DNA of 64,000 nucleotides from positions 1,184,508-1,248,507 of the forward strand of contig NZ_CP009211.1 of NCBI RefSeq assembly GCF_000739455.1, written 5' to 3'. Below, one piece after another: positions 56,990-64,000 of the stretch. The notes beneath the pieces are model-generated. The model was not told where the DNA came from. It did not search any database and worked only from the letters and a program-made list of their open reading frames with translations. The stretch comes from Corynebacterium imitans (GTDB lineage: Bacteria > Actinomycetota > Actinomycetes > Mycobacteriales > Mycobacteriaceae). Both the position numbers and the translations under genes were made by a program. Numbering within the stretch: the stretch's first letter is position 1; the number at the start of each line of letters is the position of its first letter.

Positions 56990-56995
56990 TATGCT
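56990..56995 (+). promoter_or_regulatory. -10 element of the three-gene vWA cluster
   Basis: TATGCT ends six bases before ATG 57002; no ribosome binding site is present, so the first gene is probably leaderless. Confidence 0.45.
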
Positions 56996-57001
56996 GGGTG
57001 C

Positions 57002-58162
57002 ATGACTGAATCTACTGGCGACAACCGAAAGCAACGCGGATCCCGCGTGCTTTCGGTTGTTTTGGGTTGTATCCTGCTCGTGCTTGCTGGGTATGCGGTC
57101 TACAGCGCGCGAGACTCCCAGTCTTCTGGAGGGTTTTTCGGGCTTGGTGGCGGCTCGGGTATGACCACAGTGCGCGGTGTGATCGGCTCGGAAAAGCGGG
57201 ACTACTTCGACGACCCGGAAGTCAAAGAGCGACTGGAGAAGCTCGGCTATACCGTCGAGTTTTCCACTGCGGGCTCGCGGCAGATCGCCACGAGTACTGA
57301 CTTAGAGAAGCAGGACTTCGTCTTTCCTTCCTCCGGTCCGGCCGCACAAAAGGTGAAGAGTCTGGGATCCAACTACTCGGTGGACTACCCCTTCTTTACC
57401 CCGATGGCCATTGCGAGCTGGAAGCCGCTGGCGGAGATGCTCGAGCGCGAGGGCGTGGTCCACCGCGCCGATGGTGCCTACGCCTTCGACATGGCCGCCT
57501 ACATCAAGCTGGTGGAAGAAGGGAAGCGCTGGCGCGACCTTGGCGACGGCTACGCCTCGCCCCGCCAGGTGCAGGTAAGCACCACGGATATTCGTACTTC
57601 CAACTCTGCGGCGATGTACCTGTCGCTGCTGGCGTGGCAGTTCCAGGAGGAAGAGCCCGGCATCTCCCCTGATGCGCTCGTGGACAAGATTGCCCCGTTC
57701 TTTGTGGGCCAGGGTTACTCCGAATCCTCGTCTTCGGCACCGTTTCGCGATTACCTGAGCCAGGGGATGGGTTCCATGCCGCTGGTGCTGGTGTACGAGG
57801 CGCAGTTCCTTGGCGAGCAGATGAAGGAGCGCTCGCGGATCCGCGAGGACATGGTGCTCATGCAGCTCGAACCCACGGTGGTGGCAAACCACGGCATCGT
57901 CGGGATCTCCGATGCAGGTAAGGAGCTTGGACGCCTGCTGAGCACGGACCCGGAGCTGCAACAACTGGCAGCCAAGCACGGCTTCCGCCCGGCTGAAAGT
58001 GGCTCGCTGGCAGAAGAACTCGAAGCACACGGCCTGCCCGCGCCGTCCGATTACGTCAACAGCGTCGACCCACCCACCTTTGACCAGCTCGAGCAGCTTC
58101 TCGACGGGGTGGGCGAGCGCTACGGAGGCCAACCGCCCGCCAACGAGGAGGCAACCCTATGA
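57002..58162 (+). CDS. membrane-anchored solute-binding-like protein
   Basis: 386 residues from ATG 57002. A short basic N-terminus is followed by a single membrane segment (about 15-34, VLSVVLGCILLVLAGYAVYS) without a lipobox. From residue 50 the protein resembles a type 2 periplasmic binding fold: TVRGVIGSEKRDYFDDPEVK, LGYTVEFSTAGSRQIATSTD, and VLVYEAQFLGEQ further on. The binding lobe should be outside the cell. It overlaps the following lipoprotein gene by four bases and belongs to a three-gene operon with it. No transport permease lies nearby, so it is unlikely to feed an importer. Function unknown. Confidence 0.7.
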   Translation: MTESTGDNRKQRGSRVLSVVLGCILLVLAGYAVYSARDSQSSGGFFGLGGGSGMTTVRGVIGSEKRDYFDDPEVKERLEKLGYTVEFSTAGSRQIATSTDLEKQDFVFPSSGPAAQKVKSLGSNYSVDYPFFTPMAIASWKPLAEMLEREGVVHRADGAYAFDMAAYIKLVEEGKRWRDLGDGYASPRQVQVSTTDIRTSNSAAMYLSLLAWQFQEEEPGISPDALVDKIAPFFVGQGYSESSSSAPFRDYLSQGMGSMPLVLVYEAQFLGEQMKERSRIREDMVLMQLEPTVVANHGIVGISDAGKELGRLLSTDPELQQLAAKHGFRPAESGSLAEELEAHGLPAPSDYVNSVDPPTFDQLEQLLDGVGERYGGQPPANEEATL

Positions 58163-59745
58163 AGAGAATCTTTGCCCTCTGCACGACGCTGATGCTGGCA
58201 CTGGTCGCATCCGGGTGCTCGGCGCTGGACCAGCTCCCGCAGCTGGGAGAAAACAAGCCGCTGCACATTGTGGCGGCCACTGAGCTGCAAGACCTCGAAC
58301 CGCTAATTCAGCAGGCCGGTGAGGAGCTGGGCACCGATATCGAGGTGACCTACCTCGGCGGCACCCTAGAGAACTCGCAGGCGCTCAAGGCCGGTGAGCT
58401 GGACGGGGCGTACGACGCGACCTGGTTCGCCACGAACCGCTACGCCAACCTGATCGGTGCCGCGGATGCGCTGGGGGAGGAGTACCCGCTGGCGAGCTCG
58501 CCGATCGCGATTGGGCTGCGCAGCGAAATCGCTCGCTCCAACGGCTGGGTTGACAACCCGCCCACCTGGGAAGACCTTGCCCAGGCCGCGAAGGACGGCG
58601 AGTTTACCTTCGGGATGACGGACCCCACCGCGTCGAACTCCGGGTTTTCTACCGTGGTCTCCGCCGCTACCGCGCTCGCGGACACAGGCGTGGCGCTTTC
58701 CCAGCAGGACCTTGACGCGGTAGGTCCGCAGCTAGGAGAGTTCTTCTCGGCCCAGACCCTGTCCTCGGGCTCGTCTGGGTGGCTCGCGGACACCTTCCGC
58801 GACGACTCGTCGAAAGCCGACGGCATCTTCAACTACGAGTCCACCCTGCACCAGTTGAAGAAGGACGGGGTCGACCTTGAGGTGATCGTGCCCGCAGACG
58901 GCACGATCACCGCCGACTACCCGTTGAGCACGCTGCGCACGCCGCAGCACGAAGGCTCCGCTGACACCGTGCGCGAGCTGGCAGAGTGGTTCGAGGAGCA
59001 CCAGCAGGAAGTCGCAGACACCTACCGTCGCCCGGTCTTCCCGGTAGACGCCCTGCCCGCGGAGCTGTCCGGCCAGAACCCGATCGACCTGCAATACCCG
59101 GCAAACGAGACCGTGGCACGCACCCTGCTGGAGCGCTACAACGACGACTTCCGCCGCCCGGGCCAGTCCATCTTCCTGCTGGATACCTCCGGGTCAATGC
59201 AGGGCGAGCGCATGACTTCGCTGAAGGCCATCATGGGCCAGCTCATTGGGGGCTCCGCGGCGACGTCGACAGGCGATGTTTCCTTCCGCAACCGGGAATC
59301 AGTAAGTCTACGGCCGTTCAACAGCGAACTGCTCGACGGCGTGACCGCGACGCTTTCCGAGGATGATCCACAAAGTCGCGCCACGCTAAGCGAGTTTATC
59401 GACGGTCTCGAAGCCGACGGGTACACCGCCACCTACGGAGCCCTGAAGGGAGTGCTGGAAGAGCAAGCCAAGATGCGCAGCGCCGAGCAGGATGGTGAGT
59501 TCCGTGCCCCGACGATCGTGCTGCTTTCCGACGGTGAAGCGACCGTGCCACCCTTTTACGATGAGTTCGCAGCCGAGTATGCCCAGCACGACGAGTGGGC
59601 AGGTATACCCGTCTTCGTCATTCTGTACGGCGAGGCGAAACGCGCTGAAATGGACAAGCTTGCGGAACTGACGGGGGGTAAAGTTTTCGACGCACAGCAG
59701 GCAGAGTTGGCCGAGATGTTTAAGGAGATCCGTGGCTACCAATAA
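58159..59745 (+). CDS. lipoprotein with solute-binding and von Willebrand A domains
   Basis: 528 residues from ATG 58159 within ATGA of the previous gene. A lipoprotein signal ends with ASGC (Cys20). Residues about 35-310 form a second solute-binding-like fold (PLHIVAATELQDLEPLIQQA, GELDGAYDATWFATNRYANL, YRRPVFPVDALPAELSGQNP). Residues about 335-528 form a von Willebrand A domain whose MIDAS motif is DTSGS at Asp342, Ser344 and Ser346, with LLSDGEA near 456. The A domain binds a metal and usually grips a partner protein. The fold pair suggests a sensing lipoprotein outside the membrane. Function unknown. Confidence 0.8.
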   Translation: MKRIFALCTTLMLALVASGCSALDQLPQLGENKPLHIVAATELQDLEPLIQQAGEELGTDIEVTYLGGTLENSQALKAGELDGAYDATWFATNRYANLIGAADALGEEYPLASSPIAIGLRSEIARSNGWVDNPPTWEDLAQAAKDGEFTFGMTDPTASNSGFSTVVSAATALADTGVALSQQDLDAVGPQLGEFFSAQTLSSGSSGWLADTFRDDSSKADGIFNYESTLHQLKKDGVDLEVIVPADGTITADYPLSTLRTPQHEGSADTVRELAEWFEEHQQEVADTYRRPVFPVDALPAELSGQNPIDLQYPANETVARTLLERYNDDFRRPGQSIFLLDTSGSMQGERMTSLKAIMGQLIGGSAATSTGDVSFRNRESVSLRPFNSELLDGVTATLSEDDPQSRATLSEFIDGLEADGYTATYGALKGVLEEQAKMRSAEQDGEFRAPTIVLLSDGEATVPPFYDEFAAEYAQHDEWAGIPVFVILYGEAKRAEMDKLAELTGGKVFDAQQAELAEMFKEIRGYQ

Positions 59746-60391
59746 GTGGGAGTACTTCAGCTCGCGCAAGAACCAGGTCGGCATGATCGCCGCCGCGCTG
59801 ACCACGGGCCTGTTCATCGTGTTTGGCCTCATTGGCGCGGCAGGCGTGATCCCGTGGCTGGTTGCCACTACCGCGGCGTACGGCGCGGGTGCGCTGCTGA
59901 CCCCCTCGCGCGAGCAGAAGGCCCTGGAGCCGAGTGTCCCGACGCAGGCACTGATCGACGCCGAAGTACAGGAGAACCTGACGAAGCTGCACCGCGCGAA
60001 CGTACCCCCGCCGGTCTACAACGAGGCGCTCGCCCTGCAAGCTGCGATCCGTTTCGTGCTCTCGCGCTGGGACGATCTGAACGCGACGCCAGAGCACCAG
60101 CAGACGGTGTACAACGTGTCGAAAATCTACTTCCCCGAGGTCGTGACCACCTACCTCAACTCCCCGCTGTACCGCGGGGAGGATGCCTCCCTGTGGTGCA
60201 TGGAGTCCCTCGACACCATGACGAAGGCCGTCGACCGGGTCAAGCAGGGCATTTTGGACAACAACTTGCGCGCGCTCGAATCGCAAGCCACCTACCTCAA
60301 GGAGGCGCTGAAAGGGCCAATCCCGCTTGACGACGCAGCGTTGGACCCACCAACCGATCCCGACACTCCTTCGATGAACCCCTACCAGTAA
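59732..60391 (+). CDS. XpaC-like membrane protein
   Basis: 219 residues from GTG 59732 (AAGGAG upstream), overlapping the lipoprotein gene by 14 bases. Two membrane helices (about 18-38 and 39-56, GMIAAALTTGLFIVFGLIGA) precede a helical cytoplasmic domain with VYNVSKIYFPEVVTTYLNSP and LDTMTKAVDRVKQGILDN, the pattern of XpaC/5-bromo-4-chloroindolyl phosphate hydrolysis proteins. XpaC-type genes often partner TelA in toxic-anion resistance; here no TelA is present. Assignment by pattern only. Confidence 0.6.
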   Translation: MATNKWEYFSSRKNQVGMIAAALTTGLFIVFGLIGAAGVIPWLVATTAAYGAGALLTPSREQKALEPSVPTQALIDAEVQENLTKLHRANVPPPVYNEALALQAAIRFVLSRWDDLNATPEHQQTVYNVSKIYFPEVVTTYLNSPLYRGEDASLWCMESLDTMTKAVDRVKQGILDNNLRALESQATYLKEALKGPIPLDDAALDPPTDPDTPSMNPYQ

Positions 60392-60394
60392 GCT
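60389..60394 (+). promoter_or_regulatory. -10 element before the Trm112-like gene
   Basis: TAAGCT ends eight bases before ATG 60403; no ribosome binding site. Confidence 0.4.
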
Positions 60395-60402
60395 TGAGTG
60401 CT

Positions 60403-60588
60403 ATGAGTCTCGATCCGAAACTCCTTGACGTACTTGCCTGCCCACAGGACAAGGGCCCGCTGACGTACAAGGAAGATGAACAGTTGCTGGTGAACGAGCG
60501 CCTCAACATTGCCTATCGCATCGACGACGGCATCCCGGTGCTCCTTATCGACGAGGCGCAGGACTATCCGTCCGCACCGTCCGCGTAG
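60403..60588 (+). CDS. Trm112-like protein (UPF0434)
   Basis: 61 residues from ATG 60403. Sequence LDPKLLDVLACPQDKGPLTY, NERLNIAYRIDDGIPVLLID is the Trm112/YcaR pattern; only the first Cys of the zinc-finger set is present, as usual in bacterial members. In eukaryotes Trm112 activates methyltransferases; in bacteria the role is unclear. Confidence 0.88.
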   Translation: MSLDPKLLDVLACPQDKGPLTYKEDEQLLVNERLNIAYRIDDGIPVLLIDEAQDYPSAPSA

Positions 60589-60642
60589 CTACGCGCTTCG
60601 CTCAGCCCTGTATCACCACGAGAGAATTGAGAGAGACTACCT

Positions 60643-61905
60643 ATGAGCACGAACATTGTTGATGAGCTTGAATGGCGCGGACTGATCAACCAGTCCACTG
60701 ACCTGGAGGCACTGCGGACCGCGACCGAGGCGCCGATCAGCCTGTACTGCGGTTTTGACCCGACGGGCCCGTCGCTGCACGCGGGCCACCTCGTCCCTCT
60801 GCTCATGCTCCGCCGCTTCCAGGAAGCTGGCCATCGCCCGATCGTGCTGGCCGGCGGCGCTACCGGCATGATCGGCGACCCGCGAGACGTGGGGGAGCGA
60901 ACGATGAACTCCTCTGACACGGTCGCCGACTGGGCAGGTCGCATTTCGAGCCAGCTCGAGCGCTTCGTTTCCTTCGAGGGGGACAACGCCGCGCTGCTGG
61001 TGAACAATAATGACTGGATCAAGGACATGACCGTCATTGACTTCCTCCGCGACGTGGGCAAGCACTTCTCCTTGTCCACCATGCTCAGCCGCGACACCGT
61101 GAAGCGCCGCCTGGAAAACGACGGCATCTCCTACACCGAGTTCTCCTACATGCTGCTGCAAGCAAACGACTACGTGCAGTTGCGTCGCAACCACGACTGC
61201 GTGCTGCAGGTCGGTGGCGGCGACCAGTGGGGCAACCTTGTCGCTGGCGTAGACCTGAACCGTCGCATGGATGGCGAGCAGGTTCACGCGCTGACTGTTC
61301 CGCTCGTGACCGATTCCGAGGGCAAGAAGTTCGGCAAGTCCACCGGCGGCGGCTCCCTGTGGCTCGATCCGGAAATGACCAGCCCGTACACCTGGTACCA
61401 ATACTTTGTGAACACTGCTGATGCCGACGTTATCCGCTACCTGCGTTGGTTCACCTTCCTTGATCAGGAAGAGCTTGATCGTCTTGCGGTCGAGGTGGAA
61501 GAGCGCCCCTTCAAGCGTGAGGCACAGAAGCGTCTCGCGCAGGAGATGACCGACCTGGTGCACGGGGTGAAGGCTCGCGAAGGCGTTGAACTTGCTTCGC
61601 AGGCGCTGTTCGGTCGCGCCGAGATCCGTGACCTGGACGAGCAGACGCTCGCCTCGGCAGTCTCCGCGACCGAGGTCTTCGAGTTCAGCGACGCTGAGAC
61701 CTCCATCGTCGATCTGCTCGTCGGCGCTGGCTTGTCGGAGTCGAAGGGCGCAGCCCGCCGATCCGTCAAGGAAGGCGGCATCTACGTCAACAACGAGCGT
61801 GTGGAGTCCGAGGACTGGACGCCGACTGCCGACGATCTCCTGCACGGATCGTGGCTCGTGCTGCGCCGCGGCAAGAAGAGCTTTGCTGGCGCCAAGAAGA
61901 TGTAG
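60643..61905 (+). CDS. tyrS: tyrosyl-tRNA synthetase
   Basis: 420 residues from ATG 60643, AGAGAG upstream. Class I features: [20 protein letters not shown] (HIGH motif as HAGH), [34 protein letters not shown] and the KMSKS-like KFGKST. The C-terminal S4 domain ends the protein ([20 protein letters not shown]). A perfect terminator follows. Confidence 0.98.
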   Translation: MSTNIVDELEWRGLINQSTDLEALRTATEAPISLYCGFDPTGPSLHAGHLVPLLMLRRFQEAGHRPIVLAGGATGMIGDPRDVGERTMNSSDTVADWAGRISSQLERFVSFEGDNAALLVNNNDWIKDMTVIDFLRDVGKHFSLSTMLSRDTVKRRLENDGISYTEFSYMLLQANDYVQLRRNHDCVLQVGGGDQWGNLVAGVDLNRRMDGEQVHALTVPLVTDSEGKKFGKSTGGGSLWLDPEMTSPYTWYQYFVNTADADVIRYLRWFTFLDQEELDRLAVEVEERPFKREAQKRLAQEMTDLVHGVKAREGVELASQALFGRAEIRDLDEQTLASAVSATEVFEFSDAETSIVDLLVGAGLSESKGAARRSVKEGGIYVNNERVESEDWTPTADDLLHGSWLVLRRGKKSFAGAKKM

Positions 61906-61921
61906 GGCTTCAATTCGCTGC

Positions 61922-61963
61922 AACGCCGTTGCTTCTCGTGTAAGGAGAAGCAACGGCGTTTTG
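61922..61963 (+). terminator. tyrS terminator
   Basis: AACGCCGTTGCTTCTC (61922-61937) pairs perfectly with GAGAAGCAACGGCGTT (61945-61960), 16 pairs, seven-base loop, followed by TTGCTTT. Confidence 0.9.
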
Positions 61964-62000
61964 CTTTGCACGAATATGCGGCTTGTGCTGGCGATTTGTG

Positions 62001-62029
62001 TTGGTGTGTGGAAAATGGTTAAGTATTTT
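62001..62029 (+). promoter_or_regulatory. possible rRNA promoter, upstream
   Basis: TTGGTG (62001-62006), 17 bases, TATTTT (62024-62029). Confidence 0.35.
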
Positions 62030-62129
62030 CTCGTTGCCGCGAGCGAGTGAGTCGCTGGGTGGGAACGAGATAATTTCAAAGTGTTGCAGGCTTGGTTTGC
62101 AGGTTGTTTGGTCGGGGTTGTTCTCGATT

Positions 62130-62158
62130 TTGACTTTTGTTTACCTTGTGTGTAACGT
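62130..62158 (+). promoter_or_regulatory. rRNA operon promoter
   Basis: TTGACT (62130-62135), 17-base spacer, TAACGT (62153-62158), about 415 bases before the 16S gene. Confidence 0.65.
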
Positions 62159-62218
62159 TGAGATCCGCTGCTTAGCGCTGATTGGTTGAGTACTGGTTGG
62201 TGCGGGTGTGCGTGTGTT

Positions 62219-62242
62219 GTTTGAGAACTCGATAGTGTGCCA
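62219..62242 (+). promoter_or_regulatory. rrn leader box A-type antitermination element
   Basis: GTTTGAGAACTCGATAGTGT is close to the TTTGAGAACTCAATAGTG element in mycobacterial and corynebacterial rRNA leaders, where box A-mediated antitermination and processing take place. Confidence 0.6.
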
Positions 62243-62572
62243 ATGTACTTTTGTTTGTGGATTGGTTGCGTGCCTGGTTGTGCTGGCTGTGCCCTGTGTG
62301 GGTGTGGTTGGTGTGTGCCGGTGGTGCTGCCCTTGAATCTCTAATTTTGGGTGGTGTTTTGCTGGTTGCTTGGTGCGTGATGTGATTCGCGTTATTTTGT
62401 AACTATTTTTGTTTTGCCGGTCCTTGTTTTCCCTCGTCGGGTGAGGGCCGGTTTATAAACAGTAATTTGAGGATTTGCCAGTCCTGCATTGCAGTTTTTG
62501 TGGTGTGGGTTGGTTTGTTTTTGGTTAGGTTTTCAGGCTTTTCACGGCCTTGTTTCTTGCTGAAACATTTGT
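62243..62572 (+). other. 16S rRNA leader, no gene
   Basis: T/G-rich leader sequence. A CCCTC/GAGGG hairpin with outer CCGG pairs lies at about 62417-62452. No coding frame is supported. Confidence 0.5.

Positions 62573-64000
<1,428 letters not shown>

Overview
The window is one end of an integrated tailed-phage genome followed by a long block of ordinary actinobacterial chromosome, and it stops inside a 16S rRNA gene. High G+C coding sequence, many start codons placed 6-8 bases after a TAnnnT hexamer without a ribosome binding site, the order polA-rpsA-coaE-uvrB-uvrA-infC-rpmI-rplT-pheS-pheT-argCJBDFRGH-tyrS-rrn, and the 16S sequence itself all point to Corynebacterium. I do not assign a species.

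Region 1 (1-16.7 kb) is the late half of a siphovirus prophage, all on the + strand: major capsid protein (5' part missing), head-tail connector genes, tail terminator, major tail protein, two tail-assembly chaperones joined by a canonical -1 slippery site, a 1397-residue tape measure protein carrying probable cell-wall hydrolase modules, minor tail proteins, a tail-tip protein with duplicated knob repeats and a deacetylase-like domain, a two-domain endolysin, a holin and two small membrane proteins. A strong terminator closes it. A tRNA gene on the opposite strand (16891-16964) lies just beyond with its 3' end facing the phage, so it is the likely integration site. Terminase, portal, integrase and repressor would be left of the window.

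Region 2 (17-31.5 kb) holds polA, a candidate 6C-type RNA, a methyltransferase, rpsA with a structured leader, coaE, a DUF4259 gene, and a leftward operon made of an XRE-TetR fusion regulator, a peptide-type ABC importer and a choline/carnitine acyltransferase-family protein.

Region 3 (31.5-45.7 kb) carries uvrB, two universal stress proteins, a HelD-like RNA polymerase-associated ATPase, a DoxX-like protein, a metallo-beta-lactamase-fold hydrolase, uvrA, the infC-rpmI-rplT operon (infC starts at ATC behind a leader with an intrinsic terminator), a TM2 protein, a TrmH-type methyltransferase and pheS.

Region 4 (45.7-64 kb) has pheT, the complete argCJBDFRGH cluster for arginine synthesis from glutamate with its repressor inside it, a three-gene membrane/lipoprotein cluster (two solute-binding-like proteins, one fused to a von Willebrand A domain, and an XpaC-like membrane protein) of unknown function, a Trm112-like protein, tyrS, and the promoter region and first ~1.43 kb of a 16S rRNA gene.

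No CRISPR array, insertion sequence or transposase is visible.
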